NCBI GenBank assembly: GCA_947596085.1 | Contig: CANQEW010000014.1 | Span: forward strand, 1 to 52,330 | Source of the DNA: an uncultured Clostridia bacterium | Lineage (GTDB): Bacteria > Bacillota > Clostridia > Christensenellales > Aristaeellaceae | Reading direction: 5' to 3' | DNA length: 52,330 nt | In this document: positions 8,459-17,670 of the stretch, one piece after another | Layout of the letters: each line of letters starts with the position of its first letter | Numbering within the stretch: the stretch's first letter is position 1 | The notes under the pieces: model-generated | What the model saw: the letters and a program-made list of their open reading frames with translations, nothing else | What the model was told of the DNA's origin: nothing | Database searches by the model: none | Position numbers and translations under genes: made by a program

Positions 8459-9049
8459 ATGCTTCAGAGCAGCATCACCCGGGATCAGGCCTACGAACTT
8501 CTGACCCAGTACAATCACGAACCCTTCCACATTCAGCACGCGCTCACCGTCGAGGGCGTGATGCGCTGGTACGCCAACGAGCTTGGGCACGGCGACGAGG
8601 CCGGCTTCTGGGCCATCGTGGGCCTGCTGCACGACATCGACTTCGAGCTCTACCCCGAGCAGCACTGCCAGAAGGCGCCGGAGCTGCTGCGCGCGGGCGG
8701 CGTGTCGGAGGAGATGATTCGCGCCATCGTCAGCCACGGCTGGGGCATCTGCTCGGACGTAAAGCCGGAATTGGAGATGGAGAAGGTGCTCTTCGCCGCG
8801 GACGAGCTCACCGGCCTGATCGGCGCGGCGGCGCGGATGCGCCCATCGAAGAGCGTGAGCGACATGGAGCTTTCCTCGCTCAAGAAGAAGTTCAAGGACA
8901 AGAAGTTCGCCGCGGGCTGCTCCCGGGACGTCATCCGCCAGGGCGCGGAGCTGCTTGGCTGGGATCTGGACCGGCTCCTGGAGCAGACCATCCTCGCCAT
9001 GCGCCCGGACGAGGCCGCGATCGCTGAGGCCGTCGCGAAGCTGGGATAG
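8459..9049 (+). CDS. HD domain protein (putative phosphohydrolase)
   Basis: 196 residues. ATG 8459 is preceded by AAAGGAGAGAGG. The HD metal site is visible as GLLHDIDFE with upstream His residues (NHEPFHIQHAL) and a downstream VSHGWG, the arrangement used by small HD hydrolases acting on nucleotides or phosphate esters. The C-terminal half is helical (SLKKKFKDKKFAAG). It ends the operon, followed 40 bp later by a clear terminator. Close homologues are commonly annotated only as HD hydrolases, so no substrate is proposed. Confidence 0.87.
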   Translation: MLQSSITRDQAYELLTQYNHEPFHIQHALTVEGVMRWYANELGHGDEAGFWAIVGLLHDIDFELYPEQHCQKAPELLRAGGVSEEMIRAIVSHGWGICSDVKPELEMEKVLFAADELTGLIGAAARMRPSKSVSDMELSSLKKKFKDKKFAAGCSRDVIRQGAELLGWDLDRLLEQTILAMRPDEAAIAEAVAKLG

Positions 9050-9087
9050 CCCCACCCGCTTCGAGCGCAAGCCCGACAGAGGACACG

Positions 9088-9123
9088 AAAATCCGGCTCT
9101 TCGAATTCGAGAGCCGGATTTTT
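9088..9123. terminator. bidirectional rho-independent terminator
   Basis: Stem AAAATCCGGCTCT / AGAGCCGGATTTT (9088-9100 and 9110-9122) with A and T tracts on the outer ends. It lies between the convergent HD-domain gene (plus) and the XRE regulator (minus) and can serve both. Confidence 0.85.
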
Positions 9124-9147
9124 GCGCCGTTTTTTTCGAGATTTGAT

Positions 9148-10152
9148 TTATCGTTGGGCCGGAGGATCGCTCTGCTCGTCTTCCCGATCCATGATCAAAT
9201 TGCACACGCATCTGGCCGCGGCAAACAGGACGCCCGCGACCGGCCATACAATCCAAGTCTCCTCCCAGTCGCCCTTCCAGAAGCTCCAACCGAGATACGC
9301 GGCGGTCACGACCAGCCAGTAGATCGCGCTGACCGTTCTCAGAACGCGGCTCTTTCTCTTCTCCCGCGGGGTATACTCCCCCTCCTGCAAAAGCTTTTGC
9401 ATGCTCGCCCACCGCACGCCGGCGATTATGAAGAAAACCGACCCGATCCCGGCGAGGAGCAGCGTCGCCGCCAGCGTGACGACGGTGTAGAACTCGTTCT
9501 GCGTCGACGCGCCGAGAAACAGCGGAACGGGAGACAGCACGCAGAGGCACGCGCCAATGATGTTGCTCCGGATGTATACGCCGCGGTATTCCCTCTGCCG
9601 CTCCCGCACCATGCCGGTCACGCCGTATTCCACCGAAAATGGCTCCCCATCCAGGAAGTCGTAGGGCGCGTTTTTCATGCCGCAGGAGAGAAACAGCGCC
9701 ACAGCGGGCACCACCAGCAACAACAGCGCCGCCAACCCGACGCCGCACGCCAGATCCTCGGACAGGCGCCAGGTCGGAACCTCCGACGCCGCGCCCAAAA
9801 TCAGCAGTGGAATGACGGCGAGTATGCAGAGAAATACGCCCGCGGCGATTCGAACGGACGCCACCTTCCGAAATTCCAGAAATTCGTTCGCCTGCGCGAG
9901 CGCGATGCGCCTCACCGGCGCGTCGTCCGCCGCTTCCGCATACGCCTCGCCCTCGATTTCATCCTTGAGCAGATAGTCGGTCGTCACGCCGAACAGGCGG
10001 CTGAGCATCAGTATCCTTTCGAGATCCGGCACAGACTGCGCGCCCTCCCATTTGGAAACCGCCTGCCGGGACACCTGCATCTTTTCCGCCAGCTCCTCCT
10101 GGGACCAGCCGGCCTTCTTCCGCTGCTGAATAATTTTGTCCGCGAGAATCAT
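9148..10152 (-). CDS. XRE family regulator with C-terminal membrane domain
   Basis: 334 residues from ATG 10152, preceded by GGAGGAAGCG; the frame is open 29 codons further without a ribosome site. Residues 1-65 are a Cro/CI-type helix-turn-helix (WSQEELAEKMQVSRQAVSKW), followed by DYLLKDE, typical of this Firmicutes group. The rest holds about six hydrophobic segments in three pairs, with basic or charged loops between. These membrane-tethered XRE proteins are common in Clostridia and usually orphan; the ligand and targets are unknown. Transcribed alone toward the terminator at 9088-9123. Confidence 0.85.
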   Translation of the reverse strand: MILADKIIQQRKKAGWSQEELAEKMQVSRQAVSKWEGAQSVPDLERILMLSRLFGVTTDYLLKDEIEGEAYAEAADDAPVRRIALAQANEFLEFRKVASVRIAAGVFLCILAVIPLLILGAASEVPTWRLSEDLACGVGLAALLLLVVPAVALFLSCGMKNAPYDFLDGEPFSVEYGVTGMVRERQREYRGVYIRSNIIGACLCVLSPVPLFLGASTQNEFYTVVTLAATLLLAGIGSVFFIIAGVRWASMQKLLQEGEYTPREKRKSRVLRTVSAIYWLVVTAAYLGWSFWKGDWEETWIVWPVAGVLFAAARCVCNLIMDREDEQSDPPAQR

Positions 10153-10349
10153 TCCACGCTTCCTCCATTTGAAAATGTCGGCGGCAAGGGGCCGTCCGCA
10201 CCTCGAAGCATACTGGATTTCGCGGTTGCGCGCCACCAAGCGGCGGCTTGAAATCCGTCAACTCCGGGTTGCGCGGCCGAATTTTCCGGAATTTCTCCGT
10301 TTCGCCCGCCCGAACATCCGCCGGGCGCGCATGGATTCCCGCCGCCGAT

Positions 10350-11129
10350 TCATTCGCAGGGGGAAGATGCCTCCTTCGGCCGCGCCGCCTTCATCCGCAG
10401 CCGCACGTAATCCGCATACCACTTGCCGTCTACGCGCAATTCGCTCCGCAGCGCCTCCACGGCCTCGTCCACGATCTCCGCCCGCTCCTCCGCGCCGATC
10501 CCGGCGAAGGGAGCCTTTACGAACATGTCGATCCAATCCTTCAGGCCGTCGGGGCCCGTGAGTTCCGTGGGACGGTCGAAGAGGACGGCGAACCGCACCT
10601 CGAAGCCCGCCTCCTCCAGCAGCGCGGCGTACTCGCCGACCGTCGGAAAGTAGAAGGGCATCCGATAGCAACGGCCGCGCCGCTCGAAGGCGGCCGCCAG
10701 CGCGGCGTGGATGCGCCGGTTGTTTCCGCTTCCGCCGAATTCAAACACAAACTGCCCGCCCGGCTTCAGCGCGCGGTGGACGCAGCGGAGCATGTCCCGC
10801 TGGCGCTCCGCGTCGATCCAATGGAATACGGCGTTGGAGAACACCGCGTCCACCGGCGCGGGGAGCGCGAAATCCGTCGCGTCACCCCGCACGAATTCCA
10901 TGCCGGGATAGCTCGCCCGCGCGACGCGCAGAAGCTCCTCCGACGCGTCCAGGCCCACCGCCGCGAAGCCGCGATCCTGCAGCGCCTTCGTCAGCGCGCC
11001 GTTGCCGCAGCCCAGATCCAGAACCGCGCCGCCCGCGCCCGCGTCGAGCAGGTCGAGCACGCCGGAACCGTACCGATGCACGAATGAAAAGTTGGAGGTA
11101 TACTTCTCCGCGTCCCAACGAATGTTCAT
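10350..11129 (-). CDS. class I SAM-dependent methyltransferase
   Basis: 259 residues. The SAM-binding motif I is VLDLGCGNGALT, followed by VGLDASEELL (acidic motif II), GDATDFALP and SNAVFHWI, the pattern of trans-aconitate methyltransferase-like enzymes (Tam/Methyltransf_11/25). It transfers a methyl group from SAM; the acceptor is probably a small acid or other metabolite, but this is not certain. The start ATG 11129 overlaps the PAP2 stop by 4 bp (ATGA), so the two are coupled. The 197 bp downstream, before the XRE gene, hold no obvious gene. Confidence 0.88.
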   Translation of the reverse strand: MNIRWDAEKYTSNFSFVHRYGSGVLDLLDAGAGGAVLDLGCGNGALTKALQDRGFAAVGLDASEELLRVARASYPGMEFVRGDATDFALPAPVDAVFSNAVFHWIDAERQRDMLRCVHRALKPGGQFVFEFGGSGNNRRIHAALAAAFERRGRCYRMPFYFPTVGEYAALLEEAGFEVRFAVLFDRPTELTGPDGLKDWIDMFVKAPFAGIGAEERAEIVDEAVEALRSELRVDGKWYADYVRLRMKAARPKEASSPCE

Positions 11130-11764
11130 CGCGCTCTCCTCCTCAACCGGCCCGGCAGCACGTACACCAGCGGCCAGACCACCGCGAACACGACAATCGC
11201 GCTTCCCACGTCCAGCGCCGAGTGCTGCTTGATGAACATGGTGGACAGGTTGATCAGCACGCCCAGGATCACGACGGCCCACTTCCACGGCCGGGAGAGG
11301 GTATCCGTATCCAGCGCGCCCGCTATAGCCACCAGCGTGCCCACCACGTGCAGGCTGGGGAACACGTTCGTGTTCGTGTCCACCGAGTAGATGAAGCGCA
11401 GAATCCACGCCGTCAGGCCACTCCCCTCCACCGCCGCCGGGCGCAGCTCCTGGCCGCTGGGAACGAGGAAGAACATCGCGAAGCCGATCAGCGTGCTGAT
11501 GATGAGCGTCCAGCCGTAGCGAACGAAGGCGCGGCCGTCCTTCACCAGCAGCCACAGCGTGATGCCGGCCATATAGGGAAACCAAAGCACGTAGGCATAG
11601 ACGAACGCCCCCACGAAGGGAATCGCGTCGTCCAGCGCGCAGTGGGAAACCCAGTAATCCGCTGTCACGAAGCGCTCCGCCAGCACGAACAGCAGCAGGT
11701 ACAGCGGAAAGTACAACAGCAGCAGGGCCTCCCGTCCGGGCCGCCATCCCTTCATTCGCCGCAC
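11126..11764 (-). CDS. PAP2-family membrane phosphatase
   Basis: 212 residues with about six membrane segments. The PAP2 catalytic motifs are visible as NVFPSLHVVGT (SxHV-type) and KQHSALDV (HSxxDV). The overall look resembles the inositol-phosphorylceramide-synthase-like/PAP2_3 branch. It should dephosphorylate, or transfer a phospho-headgroup on, a lipid phosphate at the membrane. First gene of a two-gene unit with the methyltransferase. An extended -10 (TGC-TAAAAT on the minus strand, about 11790-11800) lies about 30 bp upstream. Confidence 0.85.
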   Translation of the reverse strand: MRRMKGWRPGREALLLLYFPLYLLLFVLAERFVTADYWVSHCALDDAIPFVGAFVYAYVLWFPYMAGITLWLLVKDGRAFVRYGWTLIISTLIGFAMFFLVPSGQELRPAAVEGSGLTAWILRFIYSVDTNTNVFPSLHVVGTLVAIAGALDTDTLSRPWKWAVVILGVLINLSTMFIKQHSALDVGSAIVVFAVVWPLVYVLPGRLRRRAR

Positions 11765-11838
11765 GTTCCTTCTTCAAATTTTTCGTCCATATTTTAGCAC
11801 ATGAATGTGAATACTGAATAAACTTCCCCGAAAATCTC

Positions 11839-11867
11839 TTGAACCGCCCCCGCCGCTTCGGTATAAT
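11839..11867 (+). promoter_or_regulatory. promoter of the sugar kinase operon
   Basis: TTGAAC (11839-11844) and TATAAT (11862-11867) with exact 17-bp spacing, 26 bp before the start codon of the sugar kinase. A strong sigma-A-type match. Confidence 0.75.
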
Positions 11868-11893
11868 TGTGCGTAGAAAGAGAGGCGAGAGCG

Positions 11894-13333
11894 ATGCTCT
11901 TCATGGGAATCGACGTGGGCACCCAGGGCGTGCGCTGCGTGGTGGCCGGCGAGGACGGCTCCATCGCGGCGGCGCACTCCGTTCCCTTCGCGCGGCTCAA
12001 CGTGGCGGCGCGCGAGGGCTGGTACGAGCAATCCCCCGCGGCATGGGTGGAGGCCGCCGAGCGCGCCATACAGGTGTGCACCTCCCAGCTTGGCAGCCCG
12101 GAAGACATCGCCGCCGTGTCCGTGGACGGCACCAGTGGCACCATCGTCCCGCTGGACGCGGACATGCGCCCACTCACGAACGGCATCATGTACAACGACC
12201 CCCGCGCCGCCGCGCAGGCCGCGCAGGCGCACGCGCGCATGGGCGAAATCGAGGCGAAGCTGGGCTACCGCTTCGGCGCGTCGTTCTCGCTGCCGCGCAT
12301 TCTGTGGATTCGCGACGAGCGGCCCGACGTCTATGAGCGCACCCGCGTGTTCGCCCATCAGGCGGACTACATCGCCGGGATGCTCTGCGGCGAGTACGCG
12401 GTCTCCGACTACTCCAACGCCCTCAAGACCGGATACGACCTGATCGACGGCCGCTGGCCCGAGGCGTACGCGAGCGAGCTCGGCCTCGACCTGGCGAAGT
12501 TCCCGGGCGTCGAGCGCCCGGGCGCGCCCATCGGCCGGGTCAGCGCCGCGGCGGCGGCACGGCTGGGCCTGCCCGCCACTGCCTGGGTCGTGGGCGGCTC
12601 CACCGACGGCTACGCCTCCGCGCTGGCCGCGGGCGCGGTCGCACCGGGGCGCTGGGCCTCCATACTGGGCACCACCTTCGTGCTGAAGGGCGCGACCGAG
12701 CGCCTGGTGATCGACCCCAACGGCTCCAGCTACTCCCACAAGCTGCCGGGCGGCGCATGGCTGCTGGGCGGCGCGGCAAACCTGGGCGGCCGGGTACTGA
12801 ACTACGCCCGGAACGACAAATCGTTCGACGAGATGAACGCCGCCTCCGAGGCGCTGATCCCCACCGGCGTGCGCTGCTACCCGCTGACCGGGCGCGGCGA
12901 GCGCTTCCCCTTCGTAAATCCCGACTGCGAACCCTTCTACATCGGCGACGTGACCGGCGGCCGTCTCTACCCGGCCATCATGGAGGGCATCGGCTTCGCC
13001 GAGCGCCTGGCCTTCGATCACATGGAGAAGCTCGGCTGCGCGGTGGGCGATACCGTCTACACCGCCGGCGGCGCGTGCAGGAGCGCACTCTGGCTCAAGA
13101 TTCGCGCGTCGATTCTGAACCGGGAGCTGCGCGTGCCCGAGGTGGTAGACGCGGCGATGGGCTCCGCGCTGCTGGCGGCCTCGGAGCGCTTCGGTTCCCT
13201 GGAACTCGCCGCGGACGCGATGATCCGCTACAGGGCCGCCGTCGAGCCCGACCCCGGGCTCGCGCGCCGCTACGACGAGATATACGCCCACTTCCGGGAC
13301 GACGTGCGCACGCTCTGCGGCGCGGAGGTCTGA
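11894..13333 (+). CDS. FGGY-family carbohydrate kinase (xylulokinase-like)
   Basis: 479 residues; ATG 11894 has AGAGAGGCGAGAG just upstream. The N-terminal ATP-grasp-like actin fold starts MGIDVGTQGVRCVV (phosphate 1 loop). The second domain has VVGGSTDGYASALAAGA and SILGTTFVLKG, and the C-terminal adenosine motif is YTAGGACRSALWLKI. Length and motifs suit a xylulokinase or related ketose/polyol kinase, but FGGY specificity cannot be read reliably. It is followed after one base by a phosphohexomutase gene, so the pair probably feeds a sugar into phosphosugar metabolism. Confidence 0.88.
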   Translation: MLFMGIDVGTQGVRCVVAGEDGSIAAAHSVPFARLNVAAREGWYEQSPAAWVEAAERAIQVCTSQLGSPEDIAAVSVDGTSGTIVPLDADMRPLTNGIMYNDPRAAAQAAQAHARMGEIEAKLGYRFGASFSLPRILWIRDERPDVYERTRVFAHQADYIAGMLCGEYAVSDYSNALKTGYDLIDGRWPEAYASELGLDLAKFPGVERPGAPIGRVSAAAAARLGLPATAWVVGGSTDGYASALAAGAVAPGRWASILGTTFVLKGATERLVIDPNGSSYSHKLPGGAWLLGGAANLGGRVLNYARNDKSFDEMNAASEALIPTGVRCYPLTGRGERFPFVNPDCEPFYIGDVTGGRLYPAIMEGIGFAERLAFDHMEKLGCAVGDTVYTAGGACRSALWLKIRASILNRELRVPEVVDAAMGSALLAASERFGSLELAADAMIRYRAAVEPDPGLARRYDEIYAHFRDDVRTLCGAEV

Positions 13334-13334
13334 C

Positions 13335-14684
13335 ATGAGCATCTACAAGGATTGCGATGTGCGCGGAATCTACGGCCGCGAGCTGTGCGCGGACGAGGTA
13401 TACCGCATCGGGCGCGCACTGGCGACGATGGCCCCGGGCGAATTTCTGGCGGGCGGCGACGCGCGCGTTTCCACGCCCGAATTGAAGGCGGCGCTGGTGC
13501 GGGGCCTGCTCGACTCCGGCGCGCGGGTGCGCGATCTGGGCATGATTCCCACGCCCGTGCTCTATTTCGCGCTGAAGCATGGCGCGGCGCGCGCGGGCGC
13601 GACGGTCACGGCCTCCCATAACCCGCCCGAACACAACGGCGTGAAGTTCATGATCGGCGACACCCCCGTCACCCGCGCCCGGATGGACGAATTGCGGACG
13701 ACCGTCGAGCGCGGCGCGTTCGCCCCGGGGCCGGGGACGCTGACCCGCTGGGACGCGGCGCGCGATTATCTGGACTTCCTCGCCGCGCGCTTCCGCGCGC
13801 CCCGGCCGCTGCACGTGCTGGTGGACGCGGGCTGCGGCGCGATGGGCCCGGTGGCGCCCGAGGCGTTCCGCCGCGCGGGCTACCGCGTGACGGAGTTGAG
13901 CTGCGTCCCCGACGGACGCTTTCCCGACCGCTCCCCGAACCCGGCGGACTACTCCTGCCTGGGCGCGACGGGCGAGGCCGTGCGCCGCTGCGGCGCAGAC
14001 TTCGGCGTGGCCTTCGACGGCGACGGCGACCGCGCGGTATTTCTGGACGAGGCGGGCATCCCTGTCCAGAACGAGAAGGCGCTGGTGCTGTTCATCCGCA
14101 AGCTGCTGCGAAATCACCCCACGCCGGTGGTGTACGATCAAAAGTCGTCCTCCGTGGTGCGCGACGCGATCCTCGAAATGGGCGGCGCGCCCGTGCCCGA
14201 GCGCAGCGGCCATGCCTTCATCAAGAAGCGCTTTCTGGAGAACGGCGCGGCGCTGGCGGGCGAGGTCAGCGGCCACTTCTTCTTCGGCGAGCTGGGTTAT
14301 GACGACGGGCTGTTCGCCGCGCTGACCATGGCGGAACTGCTGGCGGAGCGCGGCGAGAAGCTGAGCGCGCTGGCCGGGGAGATCGTCTGCCCGCCCATCA
14401 CGCCCGACATCCGGCTCGAGTGCCCCTACGCCGAGCAGGAGAACTGGCTCGCGCGCGTCGAGGCGGCGGCCCGGGCCGAGGGCGCGCGCCTGTCCCATCT
14501 GGACGGCGTGCGCGCGGACTTTTCGGACGGCTGGCTGCTGATGCGCAAGTCCGTGACCGCCGAGCAGGTCACGTTGCGCGCCGAGGCGCGCACGCGCGCG
14601 CGCCTGCGCGAGCTGTTCGATCTGGCGGCCGGTGCGCTGCCGGAATCCGCCCGGGAGGCGCTGTCCTCGGTTCAATTCGCGTGA
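13335..14684 (+). CDS. phosphomannomutase/phosphoglucomutase
   Basis: 449 residues, typical of the PMM/PGM branch of alpha-D-phosphohexomutases. The active-site phosphoserine loop is TVTASHNPPEHNG, the Mg site is AFDGDGDRAVF, and the sugar-binding loop is GEVSGHFFF. It interconverts hexose 6- and 1-phosphates for envelope polysaccharide or nucleotide-sugar synthesis. It starts one base after the sugar kinase stop and is certainly co-transcribed. Whether it prefers mannose or glucose phosphates cannot be told. Confidence 0.92.
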   Translation: MSIYKDCDVRGIYGRELCADEVYRIGRALATMAPGEFLAGGDARVSTPELKAALVRGLLDSGARVRDLGMIPTPVLYFALKHGAARAGATVTASHNPPEHNGVKFMIGDTPVTRARMDELRTTVERGAFAPGPGTLTRWDAARDYLDFLAARFRAPRPLHVLVDAGCGAMGPVAPEAFRRAGYRVTELSCVPDGRFPDRSPNPADYSCLGATGEAVRRCGADFGVAFDGDGDRAVFLDEAGIPVQNEKALVLFIRKLLRNHPTPVVYDQKSSSVVRDAILEMGGAPVPERSGHAFIKKRFLENGAALAGEVSGHFFFGELGYDDGLFAALTMAELLAERGEKLSALAGEIVCPPITPDIRLECPYAEQENWLARVEAAARAEGARLSHLDGVRADFSDGWLLMRKSVTAEQVTLRAEARTRARLRELFDLAAGALPESAREALSSVQFA

Positions 14685-14708
14685 ATTTTCGTCAATTCCC
14701 GTGAATTG
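14673..14708. repeat. two tandem short hairpins at the mutase stop codon
   Basis: Two near-copies of CAATTCSCGTGAATT stand side by side, the first covering the stop codon of the mutase gene. Each can form an AATTC/GAATT hairpin. No T run follows, so terminator activity is doubtful. Confidence 0.4.
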
Positions 14709-14722
14709 AAGCCAAATAGGAG

Positions 14723-14751
14723 TAGATATTTTTTCCCGTTTGTAATATAAT
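14723..14751 (+). promoter_or_regulatory. promoter of trkA-trkH
   Basis: TAGATA (14723-14728) and TATAAT (14746-14751) with 17-bp spacing, 56 bp before trkA, in the 123-bp gap after the mutase gene. Confidence 0.6.
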
Positions 14752-14807
14752 GGCAGTATGGGTGGTTTTGCGCCGCCAAATCTATCGAGGGTGGGAACGC
14801 TTCCAGT

Positions 14808-16166
14808 ATGAAAATCGTCATCGTCGGCTGCGGAAAGATCGGCAAGACGATCCTCGCCAGCTTGCTCGCGGAGGGCCACGACATCGTCGCGGTGGACACC
14901 GATCCCGATGTCATCTCCGAAATCTCCAACATCTACGACAGCATGTGCGTCTGCGGCAGCGGCACGGACTACGACACGCTGGCCGAGGCCGGGGCGGAGA
15001 AGGCCGATCTGGTCGTGACCTGCACCAAGTCGGACGAGTTGAACATGCTCAGCTGCTTCATCGCGGGCAAGATGGGCGCGCAGCACACCATCGCGCGCAT
15101 CCGCAACCCCGAATACAACGCCCAGAGCCTCAGCTTCCTGCGCCAGCATCTGGCGCTCTCCACCTCCTTCAATCCGGATCTGATCGCCGCGCAGGAGCTG
15201 TTCAACGTGCTCAAGCTCCCCAGCGCGGACAAGATCGAATACTTCTCGCGCCGCAGCTTTGAGATGATCGAGCTGCGCGTGCGCGAGGATTCGCCCTTCT
15301 GCGGCGTGCGCCTGAGCGATCTTCGGCGGAAGTATCCGGCGAAGTTCCTGATCTGCGCCGTGCAGCGGGGCGGGGAGGTCACCATCCCGGGCGGCGACTT
15401 CCAGCTTCAGGCCGACGACCACATCGAGGTGACCGCCGCGCGCAGCGAGATTCAAAAGCTCATGCGCGCCATGGGCATACTGCAGAAGCAGGCCCGCAGC
15501 GTGATGATCCTGGGCGCGAGCCGCATCGGCTACTACCTCGCCCGGATGCTGCTGGCCTCCGGCACCGAGGTCAAGCTCATCGACATCGACCACGAGCGCT
15601 GCCAGCAGATGAGCGAGCTGCTGCCCGGCGCGGTGGTCATCTGCGGCGACGGCACGCATCAGGAGCTGCTGCTCGAGGAGGGCATGCGCTCCATGGATGC
15701 TTTCTGCGCGCTCACGGGCATCGACGAACAGAACATACTGATCTCCTTCTACGCCTCGTCCCAGGGCGTACCGAAGGTCATCACCAAGGTCAACCAGACC
15801 AAGCTGACCGGCATCGCGGACAAGCTCGGGCTGGACACGCTGATCTCGTCGCGGACGGTCAGCTCCAACGTGCTCACGCGCTACGCCCGCGCACTGCAAA
15901 ACTCCATGGGCAGCAACGTGGAGACGCTCTACCGCCTGATGGACGGCAAGGCCGAGGCGCTGGAGTTCCGCGTGGAGGCGGACTTCCCCGCGCTGGGCGT
16001 GCCGCTCAAGGAAATGAAGCTCAAGCGGGGCATCCTCGTCAGCGGCATCTCCCGGGGCCGCCACGCGCTGATTCCCAGCGGCAACGACGTGATTCAGGCC
16101 GGCGACCGGGTGGTCGTGCTGGCCGCGGGCACGCGCATCGACAAACTTTCGGATATCCTGCAATGA
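14808..16166 (+). CDS. trkA: TrkA, K+ transport NAD-binding regulatory subunit
   Basis: 452 residues, the usual two-repeat TrkA. Two RCK_N Rossmann domains begin at residue 1 (IVIVGCGKIGKTILAS) and near residue 230 (VMILGASRIGYYLARM); each is followed by an RCK_C domain. TrkA is the cytosolic, NAD(H)/ATP-responsive gating ring of the TrkH channel. trkH follows 15 bp downstream. A weak ribosome site (GAGGGTGGG) lies about 15 bases upstream. The first RCK_N keeps an acidic residue at the end of the second strand (AVDTDP), as expected for NAD binding. Confidence 0.95.
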   Translation: MKIVIVGCGKIGKTILASLLAEGHDIVAVDTDPDVISEISNIYDSMCVCGSGTDYDTLAEAGAEKADLVVTCTKSDELNMLSCFIAGKMGAQHTIARIRNPEYNAQSLSFLRQHLALSTSFNPDLIAAQELFNVLKLPSADKIEYFSRRSFEMIELRVREDSPFCGVRLSDLRRKYPAKFLICAVQRGGEVTIPGGDFQLQADDHIEVTAARSEIQKLMRAMGILQKQARSVMILGASRIGYYLARMLLASGTEVKLIDIDHERCQQMSELLPGAVVICGDGTHQELLLEEGMRSMDAFCALTGIDEQNILISFYASSQGVPKVITKVNQTKLTGIADKLGLDTLISSRTVSSNVLTRYARALQNSMGSNVETLYRLMDGKAEALEFRVEADFPALGVPLKEMKLKRGILVSGISRGRHALIPSGNDVIQAGDRVVVLAAGTRIDKLSDILQ

Positions 16167-16181
16167 GGATGCGGTAAACTC

Positions 16182-17624
16182 ATGAATCGGAGAATGGTTT
16201 TTAAGACGGTCGGCACGATGCTCATGGCCGAGGCGGCGCTTCTGCTGCTGCCCACCGCTGTGGCGCTGATCTATCGGGAGGGCTGCGTCGTCTACCTGCT
16301 GGCCTCGGCGCTCATCGCGCTGGCCGCCGGCTGGGCGCTGTGGCGCTTCTGTAAGCCGACGAGCGATTTGATCTACGCCAGGGAGGGCTTCGTCACCGTG
16401 GCGCTGACCTGGCTGGCGCTCTCGGCCGTGGGCGCGCTGCCCTTCTTCCTCAGCCGGGAGATTCCCTCCTACGTGGACGCGTTCTTCGAGACGGTCAGCG
16501 GCTTCACCACCACGGGCGCTTCGATCCTGACCGACGTCGAGGCCATGAGCCGCGGGCTGCAGTTCTGGCGCAGCTTCACCCACTGGGTGGGCGGCATGGG
16601 CATACTGGTGTTTGTGATTGCGCTGGTGCCCGGCGCGAACGACCGCTCCATGCACATCCTGCGCGCGGAGATGCCCGGCCCCGTGGTGGGCAAGCTGCTG
16701 CCCCGCGCCCGGGACACCGCCAGCATCCTCTACAAAATCTACGTGGGCATGACGCTCCTGGAGATCGCCCTGCTGCTGGCGGGCGGCATGCCGCTGTTCG
16801 AGAGCGTCGTGCACGCCTTCGGCACCGCCGGTACCGGCGGCTTCGGCGTGAAGGCGGACTCCATCGCGAGCTACAGCCCCTACCTGCAGTGGGTCATCAC
16901 GGTGTTCATGTTCCTATTCGGCGTGAACTTCAACCTGTACTACCTGCTGCTGGCCCGGCGCTTCAAGGCGGCGCTGCAGAGCAGCGAGTTCTGGTACTAT
17001 CTGGGCATCGTGCTGGTGAGCGTGGCGCTGATCTCGGCCAATATCCTGCCCCTGTGCAAGAATCTCGCCGACGCCGTGCGGCTCTCGGCCTTCCAGGTGT
17101 CCTCCATCATGACCACCACCGGCTACGCCACCACGGACTTCAACCTCTGGCCGGAGTTTTCCAAGGGCATACTGTTGCTGCTGATGATGATCGGCGCCTG
17201 CGCGGGCTCCACCGGCGGCGGCCTCAAGGTCTCCCGCGCGGTAATGCTGATGAAGACCATCGGCCGGGAGATCCGCCATCTGCTGCATCCGCGCTCGGTC
17301 AACGCCGTGCGCTTCGAGGGCAAGCCCGTGGACGGCGCGACGCTCAAGGGCGTGTCGAGCTACTTTGCCATCTACATGGTCTGCACCGTGACCGTGTACA
17401 TGCTGTTGACGCTGGACGGCTTCGATCTGGAGACGAACCTGAGCGCCACCTTCGCCTGCTTCAACAACATTGGCCCCGGCCTGGCCGCGGTGGGCCCCAC
17501 GGCGAACTACTTCGCCTACAATCCGCTGAGCAAGGTGGTGCTGTCGCTGGCGATGCTGCTGGGGCGGCTGGAGATCTTCCCGCTGCTGCTGACGCTCTCC
17601 CCCGCGACCTGGATGAAGCGATAA
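16182..17624 (+). CDS. trkH: TrkH, K+ transport membrane subunit
   Basis: 480 residues with about ten membrane segments and the four pore-loop repeats of the SKT superfamily: SGFTTTGAS, GTAGTGGFGVK, MTTTGYATTDF and the last loop around FNNIGPGLAAVG. The K+-selective glycines are all visible. The conserved GACAGSTGGGLKVSR stretch is also present. It conducts K+ (or Na+) inward under control of TrkA, encoded immediately upstream. A second K+ system (KtrAB) lies at 33-35 kb. Confidence 0.95.
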   Translation: MNRRMVFKTVGTMLMAEAALLLLPTAVALIYREGCVVYLLASALIALAAGWALWRFCKPTSDLIYAREGFVTVALTWLALSAVGALPFFLSREIPSYVDAFFETVSGFTTTGASILTDVEAMSRGLQFWRSFTHWVGGMGILVFVIALVPGANDRSMHILRAEMPGPVVGKLLPRARDTASILYKIYVGMTLLEIALLLAGGMPLFESVVHAFGTAGTGGFGVKADSIASYSPYLQWVITVFMFLFGVNFNLYYLLLARRFKAALQSSEFWYYLGIVLVSVALISANILPLCKNLADAVRLSAFQVSSIMTTTGYATTDFNLWPEFSKGILLLLMMIGACAGSTGGGLKVSRAVMLMKTIGREIRHLLHPRSVNAVRFEGKPVDGATLKGVSSYFAIYMVCTVTVYMLLTLDGFDLETNLSATFACFNNIGPGLAAVGPTANYFAYNPLSKVVLSLAMLLGRLEIFPLLLTLSPATWMKR

Positions 17625-17670
17625 TCCCGAAATATCATCGGAAACATCATCGAAAGAAAGGAAAGAAACC

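Noticed and set aside
13095..16814. A minus-strand open frame of about 1,240 codons antisense to the sugar kinase, mutase and trk genes
   Set aside because: Low-complexity His/Arg-rich translation. The opposite strand carries well-defined enzyme genes.
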